Counted from the stretch's first letter, positions 22,755 to 31,372 are shown. The stretch is DNA of 64,000 bases from Oscillospiraceae bacterium (GCA_017415165.1 JAFQIY010000016.1:124001-188000); one strand, 5' to 3'. Translations and numbers: made by a program. Notes: generated from the sequence alone by a model not told the origin.

Positions 22755-24641
22755 TCAGGACTCAACAAGTCGTACCTGCATACCTGCTTCAATCGGTTTT
22801 GTAGAAGTTGTGATAATAAATTCTCCTCCGAAAAGTCCTCCCGAAATTGCCGAAGAAGTATCATCGGAAGCAAGAACCTCAATATCAACTCTTTCAGCAG
22901 TATATCGGTTGCCAAGCGGACTGCTCTTTGCAACGACAGACAGCACGAATTTACCGTTGTTGTCCTCACGGATTGCACTGTTAGGCACAATCATTTCGTA
23001 TGGCTGACCCTTTGCACCCATAGCAAGCTGCAGATTTTGTCCGGGGGTAACATCGCCTGTTATTTCAAATCTGAGAATTTTATTCTTGGCAGGGTTTGCG
23101 GCATCTGACTTGATAGCCTGAAGAACAGCCTTTGCATCGCCGTACCAGAAATATTGAATTTCTGCTTCGTCACCGACCTTTACCTTTCTCGCCTGTTCGG
23201 TTGTAACAGTCATTTCAAGAGTGTATCCCTTATCTGTCATTTCAATTTTTGCAATGGAAGACCCCTGAGCTGCTTCTTCACCTGCAACAAAAGGAAGCTC
23301 TGTAATTCTTCCTGCAACCTGTGCCTTGATTTCTGTATCAACAGACTTGGCTTCAAGCTTTTTCACAAGCTCCTCCTGGTTAAAAATTTCGTCCTGCTTA
23401 GCTTTTAAATCGAGAGCCGCAATTCCCGCATTTTCTGCATCAGACTGCTGTTTCTGAACAAGGGTAACTTTCATCTGTTCAATTTCTCTTTCAGCAGCAC
23501 GGATTTCCGCTTCTGCCTCCTCATCGGTTTTTGAAGCCTTGCCCTTCAGCTCCTCAGATTCAACCATAAGCTCATCAAGTATATTCTGAGTGGTCTCCTG
23601 CTTTGTCTTGATATCAGTTTTCACCTCAAAAAGTGCGGTATCAAATTTAAGCTTTGCGTCATCACATTTTTTCTGATTAGTAGAGAGAGTTATTCTTTCA
23701 GCATTGAGAAGCTGCTGATTTCTTGAGTAACTGCTTGATTTTGAAAGCTCACTGTTGTAATCCTCCTGCAAATGCTGCAAATCAAGGTTAAGTCTGTTGA
23801 GCTTTGCATTAAGTGCATCAATGGTTTCCTGACTAAAATCAGATTTCATATACTCATTTGTAATTTCAGTCTGGGTTTCGCTAATTTCAAGGAGCTTATT
23901 GTCCATTGCCTGTTTTGCCGCCTTTATTCCTTCAGCATTTCCGCCTGAAGCAATATCTCCCTCATATTTCTTGATTTTATCCTCTGTCTTAGCCTTTGCC
24001 TTCTCAGCAGCGTCATATGTAGCCTTGACCTTGCTAATCTTGTTGTAATAATCCGTACCTAAAGAGGTATAATCTTCCGCAGCAAGCGCCGCAAGCTGTT
24101 CAGTATATGATTCAATCTGCTTCTTATAGCTTTTAATTTTGTCCTCGATTGCTTCATAGTCCTTACGATAATCGTCAAGATTTTCATATTCGGCTTTGAG
24201 AAGCACCAAATCTTCTTCCTTATTTTTTATACTGAGATTATCGAGAGTATAATCTTCGCCTGTAACAAGCAATGCTTTCTTATATTCCAGCTTTAGGCTG
24301 TCAAGAGTTTTCTTTGCCGCTTCAAGTTCAGGACTTTCAGTCTCCTCGAGAGTCATTATTGTCTGTCCCTTTTCAACCACATCTCCGACACTGACATTAA
24401 CAACTGCGATAACTCTTGTTTCATCAAGCTTCATTTCATAGCTTTGATTAGCAGTAACAGTACCGCTTCCTCTTATCTGCTCGGAAAGCGTACCGCCGCC
24501 TATGTACTGTGCCGAAACCTCAGGAAGTGAGTAATTCATTATTGTATTTGAAAAGAAAGTCAGAATGAGCATTATCACAAGAAAAATGATTATTGCATTT
24601 TTTACCCATTCTCTCCTTTTGGTGCTTTTATTTTCGTTCAT
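22755..24641 (-). CDS. HlyD/RND-type membrane-fusion adaptor with long coiled coil
   Basis: 628 residues. N-terminal membrane helix (about 14-36), then a first half-lipoyl segment (RGSGTVTANQSYEMKLDETR and VSVGDVVEKGQTIMTLEE). About 330 residues of alpha-helical coiled coil follow (roughly 105-440), then the second lipoyl half (AQVAGRITELPFVAGEEAAQ), a beta-barrel (MTVTTEQARKVKVGDEAEIQ) and a C-terminal domain (EMIVPNSAIREDNNGKFVLS). This is the layout of MacA-type adaptors, with an unusually long hairpin. Gram-positive adaptors of this type serve MacB-like exporters. Here the neighbours are a partial MacB-like protein and sugar-type import permeases. Confidence 0.88.
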   Translation of the reverse strand: MNENKSTKRREWVKNAIIIFLVIMLILTFFSNTIMNYSLPEVSAQYIGGGTLSEQIRGSGTVTANQSYEMKLDETRVIAVVNVSVGDVVEKGQTIMTLEETESPELEAAKKTLDSLKLEYKKALLVTGEDYTLDNLSIKNKEEDLVLLKAEYENLDDYRKDYEAIEDKIKSYKKQIESYTEQLAALAAEDYTSLGTDYYNKISKVKATYDAAEKAKAKTEDKIKKYEGDIASGGNAEGIKAAKQAMDNKLLEISETQTEITNEYMKSDFSQETIDALNAKLNRLNLDLQHLQEDYNSELSKSSSYSRNQQLLNAERITLSTNQKKCDDAKLKFDTALFEVKTDIKTKQETTQNILDELMVESEELKGKASKTDEEAEAEIRAAEREIEQMKVTLVQKQQSDAENAGIAALDLKAKQDEIFNQEELVKKLEAKSVDTEIKAQVAGRITELPFVAGEEAAQGSSIAKIEMTDKGYTLEMTVTTEQARKVKVGDEAEIQYFWYGDAKAVLQAIKSDAANPAKNKILRFEITGDVTPGQNLQLAMGAKGQPYEMIVPNSAIREDNNGKFVLSVVAKSSPLGNRYTAERVDIEVLASDDTSSAISGGLFGGEFIITTSTKPIEAGMQVRLVES

Positions 24642-24656
24642 ATCAAAAATCCTTTC

Positions 24657-25577
24657 TTAACCCTTGATACCTCCGGAATATGTAATACCCTCAACAAGAT
24701 AGTCCTCACCATAGAGGAAGATAAGGAGTGCAGGTATCATATAGATTGTTGCAACAGCAAATGCAAGTCCGATTTCGCCTGTGTTAATCCTTGACAGAAA
24801 TACTGACAGCGGATACAAGTCAGGGTCGGAAAGCAGGATGAGCGGCTGTTCAACCATATTCCAGTAATCTATAAAAACAAGAATTGCTACCGAATAAAGT
24901 GCGCTTTTGCAAAGGGGCATACAGATATACATAAAAATCTGCAGCTCACCTGCTCCGTCAAGCTTTGCCGCCTCTATCATAACCGACGGAATACGTCTCA
25001 TAATCTTTGTCAGCAGAAACACCGAAAACGGTGTGAAAATTCCCGGCAGAATAATTGCCCAACGTGTATCCAGAATGTTCAGCCAATCGGAAACAAGATA
25101 GTTTGGTACAAGCGTTACCTGATACGGCATAAGCATTACGATTATGTACACGAAAAACAATATTTCCTTCAGCCTGCCCTTCAGCCTTGCAAAGCCGTAT
25201 GCCGCAAGCGACGCCGTGCCAAGCTGAAAAACCACAATCGGTACAACAAGAATTACTGAATTCCAGAATTTCAGCAGGTAATCGGGACTCTTGAAAAGCA
25301 CAGTAAAATACTGACTGAATGACACCATATCGGGAATAAATTTAAGATTAATCCTTTCGGAAACATATACCTTGCTGCCCTCCTCGGTTGTGGCAAAAAC
25401 AGAACCGTAGTTAGCGCTGATTTCCGAAGCACTCATAAACGAGTTTGCAATTGTAAGCACTGTTGGAAGCAGAAAAATTACTGCGGAAACAGCTGCAAAA
25501 ACAGTAAGCACCGCAACAATTATTTTCTGTCTTATTCGGGAAGGTCTTCGGATTTTTTTTACAGCAGCATTACTCAT
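24657..25577 (-). CDS. Carbohydrate ABC transporter permease (MalG-like)
   Basis: 306 residues, six predicted membrane helices. The cytoplasmic EAA loop reads IEAAKLDGAGELQIFMYICM, the ATPase docking motif of binding-protein-dependent importers. N-terminus is basic (KKIRRPSRIRQK). Typical family length is 270-300. Its ATG overlaps the stop of the preceding permease gene by 4 bases (ATGA), so the two are translationally coupled, as for MalF/MalG pairs. No ATPase gene is present in the operon; importers of this class often share a multi-sugar ATPase encoded elsewhere. Confidence 0.93.
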   Translation of the reverse strand: MSNAAVKKIRRPSRIRQKIIVAVLTVFAAVSAVIFLLPTVLTIANSFMSASEISANYGSVFATTEEGSKVYVSERINLKFIPDMVSFSQYFTVLFKSPDYLLKFWNSVILVVPIVVFQLGTASLAAYGFARLKGRLKEILFFVYIIVMLMPYQVTLVPNYLVSDWLNILDTRWAIILPGIFTPFSVFLLTKIMRRIPSVMIEAAKLDGAGELQIFMYICMPLCKSALYSVAILVFIDYWNMVEQPLILLSDPDLYPLSVFLSRINTGEIGLAFAVATIYMIPALLIFLYGEDYLVEGITYSGGIKG

Positions 25578-26458
25578 CCCTCAACATCCTCCCCGAATTT
25601 ATTTTCAGCAATAAACAGCGCTCCGATAATTATTATCATTACAATCGCCATCAGTATTGCTGCCGAAGAAAGCTTCTGATAGTCAATGTTACGGAAGGTG
25701 TTGTTCATAAAATGCTGAAGCATATACAGGCTGTCATATGGGTAATCCCCTGTAAGCAGATAGACTTCACGGAAAACCTTGAAGGAGTTAATCAGCGAAA
25801 GCACTGTTACAAAAAGAATTGTCGGGGAAAGGTAACGAAGCTTTATTTTGAAGAATTTATACACGGAGCCTGCACCCTCAAGAGTTGCAACCTCCAGTAT
25901 ATCCTTTGGTATGTTATTCAATGCCGCAAGGAACAAAATCATATTGTATCCGAGGTTTTTCCACAGGAACAGAAGCACTACGACTACCTGCCCCAGCTCG
26001 GATTTAAGCCAGTCGATTTTGTCAACGTCAAAGTTGGCAAGAAATTCGTTCAGTGCACCATTGTAATGGAAAATTACCTGCCATATAAGCACGACCGATG
26101 CAACAGGTACCATCATAGGACACAGGAAGCTTGTTCTGAACTGACTTACAAACGGGATTTTGCTGTCCAGCAGCATTGCAAGGAACATTGACAGCACCAC
26201 CGCCAGCGGGACGGAAATCATTGCGAAGGAAAATGTGTTGAGAGCCGCCTTTTTGAACGCATTGTTTTTAAGCACATTTATGTAATTGTCAAGGAACACA
26301 AATTCCTTGCTGATTGCGTTATCTACCATTGAATAATATATAATCACACAAAAAGGGATTATAAAGAAAATCAACACGCCTATAAGACTCGGTATAAGAC
26401 ACACGGCAGGAAAAACGCTGTCTTTATTGGGTTGCTTGCGGGATTTGCTCTTTTTCAT
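25574..26458 (-). CDS. Carbohydrate ABC transporter permease (MalF/UgpA-like)
   Basis: 294 residues from ATG 26458 (MKKSKSRKQPNKDS). An ATG at 26494 has no ribosome binding site, whereas AAAGGAG lies about 14 bases before 26458, slightly far. Six membrane helices; the EAA loop is LEVATLEGAGSVYKFFKIKL, then the family motif PTILFVTVLSLINSFKVF. It pairs with the downstream MalG-like subunit to form the translocation pore. First gene of the five-gene operon. Confidence 0.92.
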   Translation of the reverse strand: MKKSKSRKQPNKDSVFPAVCLIPSLIGVLIFFIIPFCVIIYYSMVDNAISKEFVFLDNYINVLKNNAFKKAALNTFSFAMISVPLAVVLSMFLAMLLDSKIPFVSQFRTSFLCPMMVPVASVVLIWQVIFHYNGALNEFLANFDVDKIDWLKSELGQVVVVLLFLWKNLGYNMILFLAALNNIPKDILEVATLEGAGSVYKFFKIKLRYLSPTILFVTVLSLINSFKVFREVYLLTGDYPYDSLYMLQHFMNNTFRNIDYQKLSSAAILMAIVMIIIIGALFIAENKFGEDVEG

Positions 26459-26506
26459 TTTATGCCCTGAAACTCCTTTCTGCAAAGATAACATTTTACT
26501 TCAACA

Positions 26507-26535
26507 ATTATATCATACATTTTTCTCTTTTTCTA
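26507..26535 (-). promoter_or_regulatory. Probable promoter of the five-gene transporter operon
   Basis: On the minus strand TAGAAA (26535-26530), 17-bp spacer, TATAAT (26512-26507). The -35 is weak, which would fit regulated expression. Confidence 0.5.
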
Positions 26536-26618
26536 TTATTAACGAAAACTGTAACCATTTTTTAAACATTATGCCAAAATATTAACTTTTGTAACCGTAT
26601 TGAAACCTTTTGCAGCAG

Positions 26619-26647
26619 TTGACAGATATTTTGCAATGTGTTATTAT
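26619..26647 (+). promoter_or_regulatory. Sigma-A type promoter for the small lipoprotein gene
   Basis: TTGACA (26619-26624), 17-bp spacer, TATTAT (26642-26647), about 30 bp before the ATG at 26677. Confidence 0.7.
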
Positions 26648-26676
26648 TTTATTGAATAATTTTTTGGAGATGTAAA

Positions 26677-27207
26677 ATGAAATATACAACTTTACTCGCT
26701 ATTGCTGTTTCTGCGGCAATTCTTTCGGGATGTACCACTGAAACAACAGAAACGGAGGTTACCGAAACAACTTCAGAAACCTCCGCTACTACCTTTAATC
26801 AATATATTCTCACTCGCGGCTGGGACGGGAATGAACTGCTGGAAAGCATTTTTTACCTTGGTGAATATCATCCCCTGCCGATGTCAATTGAAGATAAGCC
26901 TGACTATACATTATCTGACGGATTTCTGTACTTTCCTGACGGCTCGTATGCAAGAGCGGCAGTTGATAACGACGGAAGAATTGTCGCTCTCAATCTGTCA
27001 GCAGATACCGCTCCTGATGATTTTTCAATATACGGCATTGATTTTAACTCACGTCCCTCGGAAATCTCCGAAAAGGTCGGATTTGCAAACGCTGTTGTCG
27101 GAAACGAAGAGGAAGATATTATGTTTGAATTCACAGGCGGAGGTATTTCACAGCTTACCTTTAAATTCAGCCAAAAGAAGCTTATTGCTGTATATATTCA
27201 CGCATAA
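26677..27207 (+). CDS. Small lipoprotein of unknown function
   Basis: 176 residues. Lipobox LSGC (Cys19), then a Thr/Glu-rich spacer to about residue 45. The mature part (LESIFYLGEYHPLPMSIEDK, YFPDGSYARAAVDNDGRIVA, MFEFTGGGISQLTFKF) looks like a small beta-rich domain that I do not recognise. TTGGAG precedes the ATG. Its last 26 bases overlap the 3' end of the converging htrA gene, and no terminator separates them, so the two transcripts can pair at their 3' ends. Confidence 0.7.
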   Translation: MKYTTLLAIAVSAAILSGCTTETTETEVTETTSETSATTFNQYILTRGWDGNELLESIFYLGEYHPLPMSIEDKPDYTLSDGFLYFPDGSYARAAVDNDGRIVALNLSADTAPDDFSIYGIDFNSRPSEISEKVGFANAVVGNEEEDIMFEFTGGGISQLTFKFSQKKLIAVYIHA

Positions 27208-28348
27208 GCTTTTCCTCACCGAGAATTAATGTTATCTCTGAATTTTTTCCGTCACGGTAAACTGTCAGCACTATTTTCTCACCTGAGCTGAAGGTTTCCT
27301 TTATTCTGTTCAGGTCACGCATTGTTTTTACCGTTTCACTGTCAGCTGCAACAATTATATCGCCCACCTCTATTCCGCACGCTTCGGCTGCGGAATTTTT
27401 TTCAATATAGCGAACGTACACACCCTCAGGCAGTCCATAATATTTTGCATTGCTTTCGCCCACATCCTCGCCGCTTATTCCGATGCTTGCCCTGCCTGTA
27501 ACGTACCCGTTCCGAATAAGGTCATCAATTATCGGTTTTGCCGATGTGATTGGAATAGCAAAGCCTAAACCCTCTGCGTAATCGGAAATAATCTTGCTGG
27601 AATTAATCCCCACAACCTGACCGCAGGAATTGAGCAGGGGTCCTCCGCTGTTGCCGGGGTTGATTGCCGCGTCGGTCTGAATGAGGTTCATTTCGTACAC
27701 GTCAATTGTTATGGTACGGTTCAGGGCACTGATTATTCCGCTTGTTACAGAGCCGTAAAGCTCAAATCCGAGCGGATTTCCGATTGCTACAGCAAGCTCA
27801 CCCTCGGAAAGATTTGTACTGTCACCGAATTCAGCGGATGTAAGCTTTTTGCCTTCCGTATTTATTTTCAGCACGGCAAGGTCTGTCCGTGGGTCTGCAC
27901 CGACAATTTCGGCGGCATATTCTTCCTTATCGGAAAGCACGACTGTAACCTGCTGGGCAAGAGAATGATTTTCGTCCGTGCTGCTTCTTACAACGTGAGA
28001 ATTGGTTACGATATATCCGTCAGGCGAAATGATTATGCCTGTACCTGTGCCGCCTGTTGTTTCGGAAAATTTTGCAGAAATACCCACAACTGAGGGCTTG
28101 ACCTTTTTCACAATTTCAGGCACGGAAAGCTCCTTTGCCTGACTTGAAAAGGTTATCACGCTTTTATATTCTCCTCTTGCATTTTCAGAAGCATATTCCG
28201 CACTCGCCTGCTCCCCGTCCCAATAATACATACCTACCGATGCCGATATTATCAGCGCTGCCGACACCGCAAGCACAACAAAAGGGAAAACTCCGAAGCT
28301 GTTTTTTTCAGACACTTCGGAGTTTTGACGCTTACAAAAAAATTTCAT
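27182..28348 (-). CDS. Membrane-anchored HtrA/DegP-family serine protease
   Basis: 388 residues. One membrane helix (about 20-42, FGVFPFVVLAVSAALIISAS) anchors it outside the cell. A trypsin-like domain carries His118 (TNSHVV), Asp156 (RTDLAVLK) and Ser234 (NPGNSGGPLL), a complete triad, followed by one PDZ domain from about 285 (ASIGISGEDVGE, SAAEACGIEVGDIIVAADSE). It degrades misfolded exported proteins. The length and single PDZ match Bacillus HtrA types. The first 20 codons contain a strong hairpin (28289-28326). Convergent 26-base overlap with the small lipoprotein gene. Confidence 0.93.
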   Translation of the reverse strand: MKFFCKRQNSEVSEKNSFGVFPFVVLAVSAALIISASVGMYYWDGEQASAEYASENARGEYKSVITFSSQAKELSVPEIVKKVKPSVVGISAKFSETTGGTGTGIIISPDGYIVTNSHVVRSSTDENHSLAQQVTVVLSDKEEYAAEIVGADPRTDLAVLKINTEGKKLTSAEFGDSTNLSEGELAVAIGNPLGFELYGSVTSGIISALNRTITIDVYEMNLIQTDAAINPGNSGGPLLNSCGQVVGINSSKIISDYAEGLGFAIPITSAKPIIDDLIRNGYVTGRASIGISGEDVGESNAKYYGLPEGVYVRYIEKNSAAEACGIEVGDIIVAADSETVKTMRDLNRIKETFSSGEKIVLTVYRDGKNSEITLILGEEKLMREYIQQ

Positions 28349-28435
28349 TGCATTTTCTCCTCGGAAAGTTTTATATTATCTTTCCCGAAAATGCAGAAAA
28401 TATTATTCAGAAAATTTATTTATTGCAAATAAAAT

Positions 28436-28477
28436 TCCAAAGCAAAAATCCGCCTCTGAAATATCAGAAGCGGATTT
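28436..28477 (-). terminator. Intrinsic terminator of metK
   Basis: On the minus strand AAATCCGCTTCTGA, loop TATT, TCAGAGGCGGATTT, then TTGCTTT: a 14-bp stem with one mismatch, starting seven bases after the metK stop. Confidence 0.8.
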
Positions 28478-28483
28478 GTAATT

Positions 28484-29662
28484 TTAGTTTACAGCCTTTT
28501 TAAGCTCTTCAACCTTGTCTGTACGCTCCCACGCAACACCAAGGTCTTCACGTCCCATATGACCGTAAGCGGCAAGCTGACGGTACTGTGGCTTGCGGAG
28601 TTCAAGTGTGCTGATAATTGCGGCAGGACGGAGGTCAAATACCTTGTCAACTGCTTCTGCAAGCTTATCGTCAGCAACCTTGCCTGTGCCGAATGTATCA
28701 ACCATAACAGAAACAGGCTTAGCTACGCCGATTGCGTACGCAAGCTCAACCTCGCACTTTTCAGCAAGACCTGCTGCAACGATATTCTTTGCAACATATC
28801 TTGCAGCGTAAGCAGCACTACGGTCAACCTTTGTAGGGTCCTTACCGCTGAATGCGCCGCCGCCGTGACGAGCGTAACCGCCGTATGTATCAACGATAAT
28901 CTTACGTCCTGTAAGACCGCTGTCGCCCTGTGGACCGCCGATTACGAAGCGTCCAGTCGGGTTTACGAAATACTTTGTATCAACAAGAAGCTCAGCAGGA
29001 ACGATTGGCTTGATAACCTTTTCGATGATATCCTCACGGATTTTGTCGAGGGAAACCTCTGCGGCGTGCTGAGAAGAAACAACGATTGTATCAACTCTTA
29101 CAGGCTTGCCGTCCTCATATTCAACAGTAACCTGTGTCTTTCCGTCAGGACGGAGATAAGGGAGGACGCCTGTCTTTCTTACGTCAGTAAGCTTCTTAGC
29201 GAGCTTATGAGCGAGGGAGATAGGCATAGGCATAAGCTCAGGAGTTTCGTTACAAGCGTAACCGAACATCATACCCTGGTCACCTGCACCTGTGGACATA
29301 TCGTCGTTGCTTTCACCTGCCTTGTGTTCGAGTGCCTCGTCAACGCCCATAGCAATGTCTGTGGACTGCTCGTCGATAGACTGGAGCACGGAGCAAGTGT
29401 GACCGTCAAAGCCGTACTTAGCACGGTCGTAGCCGATGTCGATAACAACCTGTCTTACAATTCTTGGGATATCAACATAACAATTTGTTGTAATTTCGCC
29501 CATACAGAGCACCATACCTGTTGTTGTTGCAGTTTCGCAGGCAACACGTCCCATAGGGTCCTGAGCGAGAATTGCGTCGAGGACTGCGTCGGAAATCTGG
29601 TCACAGATTTTGTCGGGATGACCTTCTGTTACTGATTCAGATGTAAAAAGCATTTTTGCCAT
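28484..29662 (-). CDS. metK: S-adenosylmethionine synthetase
   Basis: 392 residues from ATG 29662 (AGAAAGGA 9 bases upstream), the usual length. Family motifs are present: [20 protein letters not shown] at the N-terminus, [15 protein letters not shown] (signature 1), the P-loop-like [20 protein letters not shown], and [20 protein letters not shown]. Makes SAM from methionine and ATP in the cytoplasm. Its leader holds a SAM-I riboswitch and a terminator hairpin, so expression should fall when SAM is plentiful. Single-gene unit. Confidence 0.98.
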   Translation of the reverse strand: MAKMLFTSESVTEGHPDKICDQISDAVLDAILAQDPMGRVACETATTTGMVLCMGEITTNCYVDIPRIVRQVVIDIGYDRAKYGFDGHTCSVLQSIDEQSTDIAMGVDEALEHKAGESNDDMSTGAGDQGMMFGYACNETPELMPMPISLAHKLAKKLTDVRKTGVLPYLRPDGKTQVTVEYEDGKPVRVDTIVVSSQHAAEVSLDKIREDIIEKVIKPIVPAELLVDTKYFVNPTGRFVIGGPQGDSGLTGRKIIVDTYGGYARHGGGAFSGKDPTKVDRSAAYAARYVAKNIVAAGLAEKCEVELAYAIGVAKPVSVMVDTFGTGKVADDKLAEAVDKVFDLRPAAIISTLELRKPQYRQLAAYGHMGREDLGVAWERTDKVEELKKAVN

Positions 29663-29691
29663 TTTAATCAATCCTTTCTTTTTGATATAAC

Positions 29692-29725
29692 AAGAACAGC
29701 GCTCGGAAACTACTCCAAGCGCTGT
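29692..29725 (-). terminator. Riboswitch-controlled terminator hairpin of metK
   Basis: On the minus strand ACAGCGCTTGG, an 8-base loop, CCGAGCGCTGT, then TCTTGTT. It lies between the SAM-I aptamer and metK and is the expected expression platform. The U-tract is weak. Confidence 0.75.
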
Positions 29726-29744
29726 GAATTTTTACACTAAAAAT

Positions 29745-29867
29745 TCCTCATCTCTCGGATAATTCCGCAGGATTTAGCACCTTTTTTGCCAGCGAACCAC
29801 AGGTTCGTTTGCAATCAGGTTGCCGGGCTTCACAGGACCAGTTCCTCCGCCACTCTTGATAAGGGTT
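29745..29867 (-). promoter_or_regulatory. SAM-I (S-box) riboswitch aptamer
   Basis: Read on the minus strand the conserved blocks are all present in order: CTTATCAAGAGTGGCGGAGG, GAACTGGTCCTGTGAAGCCC, CGGCAACC, GGTGCTAAATCCTGC and CGAGAGATGAG. This is the S-box consensus. SAM binding should stabilise the aptamer and allow the downstream terminator to form, turning metK off. Confidence 0.95.
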
Positions 29868-29884
29868 ATTCAATTAACAATATA

Positions 29885-29913
29885 AGTATAGCACGGCTAT
29901 CGACATTTGTCAA
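29885..29913 (-). promoter_or_regulatory. Sigma-A type promoter of the riboswitch-metK unit
   Basis: On the minus strand TTGACA (29913-29908), 17-bp spacer, TATACT (29890-29885), about 18 bases before the aptamer. Confidence 0.8.
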
Positions 29914-29920
29914 CAGGAAA

Positions 29921-30598
29921 TTATTTGTTCCAGAAATAAATTACCGCTGCACAGGTTGCAATAAGGAAAATTGCGATGACGTACACAAAAGCGTAACGCT
30001 TGATATGGCTTCCTTCTGTCGGTGCGGAAGTTGTTTCGGGAAGAACGTGTGCCTTACGCATAATTGTAGACAATGGCTTATACAGAAGCATTGTGATAGC
30101 GCTGTTCAGCACGGCTTTAAGCAGGTTGAACGGCAGGAACACAGGCACAAGCATTTCCGCAACAGCTTCTCTCGGTGTTTCCATATAAAGCGGAGTAATG
30201 AGGTAATTCCACGCAAGCATTACGCCGACCATTACAACCGAACCCATCGCAAGTCCGATTACCGCGCCCTTGATTGTATGTACTTTTTTGTACACGATTG
30301 CCGCCGTGCAGGCAAATGAAACGGTTGACAAGAAGTTCATCAGTGCACCGATTGGTCCTGTTCCGCTGATTGTTACCATTTCAACAAGGGACACAACTGC
30401 TGACATAAGCATTGACGCAAGAGGACCGAAAAGGAAACCACCGATTGTGATAATTACGTCCTTCGGCTCGTATTTAAGGAACAGTACGACAGGTATTCTG
30501 AAAATGAATACCGCAACGTAAGCGATTGCAGTCATCATTGCCAGAACGACCATTTTTTTCGTGTCCATACGACTTGTTTTTCTGAGTGTGTTTTCCAT
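29921..30598 (-). CDS. ribU: Riboflavin ECF transporter S component
   Basis: 225 residues with about six hydrophobic segments. The loop after the first helices reads VVLFLKYEPKDVIITIGGFL, the motif typical of RibU, and GPIGALMNFLSTVSFACTA matches its later segment. The FMN riboswitch in the leader supports riboflavin (or FMN) as the substrate. It would use a shared EcfAAT module encoded elsewhere. GGAGG lies 7 bases before the ATG. The C-terminus has an extra hydrophilic stretch and one further hydrophobic segment (YAFVYVIAIFLIATCAAVIY), longer than the usual ~190-200 residues. Confidence 0.93.
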   Translation of the reverse strand: MENTLRKTSRMDTKKMVVLAMMTAIAYVAVFIFRIPVVLFLKYEPKDVIITIGGFLFGPLASMLMSAVVSLVEMVTISGTGPIGALMNFLSTVSFACTAAIVYKKVHTIKGAVIGLAMGSVVMVGVMLAWNYLITPLYMETPREAVAEMLVPVFLPFNLLKAVLNSAITMLLYKPLSTIMRKAHVLPETTSAPTEGSHIKRYAFVYVIAIFLIATCAAVIYFWNK

Positions 30599-30635
30599 AA
30601 GATTACCTCCATAAAAATATTAGAGCAACCATAAC

Positions 30636-30672
30636 AGAAAAAACGCCTGCGGAAATTATTCCACAGGCGTAC
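30636..30672 (-). terminator. FMN-riboswitch terminator before ribU
   Basis: On the minus strand ACGCCTG(TGG), AATAATT, (CC G)CAGGCGT, then TTTTTTCTG. It sits between the FMN aptamer and ribU. Confidence 0.85.
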
Positions 30673-30703
30673 TCGCGCAAAATTATTGCATAATGCGTTT
30701 GTT

Positions 30704-30893
30704 TCTTTCATCCGGACTATACCGTCGGTTCTGGAATTACACCAGATCAACAAAGCTTTCACTTCGCTCGTGGACTCAAATACACAAATCTATATATTAC
30801 ACTCATCCCACGGCAATGCTTGCATTGCCGTAGAACAAATCTCCGATTTGTTCTTTTTACCACCGGTGAGGAATTGCACCTCGCCCTGAAACA
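30704..30893 (-). promoter_or_regulatory. FMN (RFN) riboswitch aptamer
   Basis: On the minus strand the conserved blocks are CAGGGCGAGGTGCAATTCCT, CACCGGTGGT, GATCTGGTGTAATTCCAGA, ACCGACGGTATAGTCC and GGATGAAAGAA, the RFN consensus. A variable arm with a strong internal hairpin (around the CGGCAATGCTTGCATTGCCG palindrome) makes it somewhat long. The 318 bases between ribU and the CD1247-type gene consist of this switch and its terminator. Confidence 0.95.
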
Positions 30894-30916
30894 GTTGCTA
30901 TTAAGTTGTACTGAGC

Positions 30917-31372
30917 TTATTCGTCAGCTTCTTCGTCCTCTTCATCGAAATCGAATTCGAGAAGTTCGTTGCAGCCGGGGCAGTTCATAGAACCTTCCTC
31001 AAGCATACCCTCGTTAAGGCAGATTGTGTCGCCGCAGCTTGGGCAAACAACCTCGTAAAGCTCGTCGTCATCTTCGTCATAGTAATCATCGTAATCGTCA
31101 TCGCAGCAATCGCAGTCATCATCGTCGCAGCAGCAATCGCAATCGTCGTCGATTTCATAGAAATCACGCTCTACTTCGCCGAGATCCTCGTCGATTGTAT
31201 CAACAACCTCTACGATTTCGTCAATCTGATCCTGCATATCCTCAGCTGTGAGAGCGATATCCTGAAGAATATCAGCCATTGCAGCAAGAATCTTGCCTTC
31301 CTTTGTGGACTCGCCAACTTCGAGTCCTTCCATAAGACCCTTGAGGTATGCTACCTTTTCACCAAGCTTCAT
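30917..31372 (-). CDS. CD1247-type protein with Asp/Cys-rich linker and zinc ribbon
   Basis: 151 residues. The N-terminal helical region (MKLGEKVAYLKGLMEGLEVG to residue about 70) matches the CD1247 N-terminal domain found beside efp in Clostridia. The middle (about 75-102) is almost only Asp, Cys, Glu and Tyr, with CDCCC and CDCC clusters. The C-terminal part has CPSC and CPGC, a zinc ribbon, and ends in an acidic tail. A metal-binding role is plausible from sequence only; the family's function is unknown to me. It lies 63 bases downstream of efp and shares its direction; ribU follows. Confidence 0.75.
   Translation of the reverse strand: MKLGEKVAYLKGLMEGLEVGESTKEGKILAAMADILQDIALTAEDMQDQIDEIVEVVDTIDEDLGEVERDFYEIDDDCDCCCDDDDCDCCDDDYDDYYDEDDDELYEVVCPSCGDTICLNEGMLEEGSMNCPGCNELLEFDFDEEDEEADE

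Noticed and set aside
28559-29635. A 358-codon plus-strand reading frame opposite metK
   Set aside because: Cys/Asn/Val-rich antisense shadow of a clear metK; no ribosome binding site or family resemblance.
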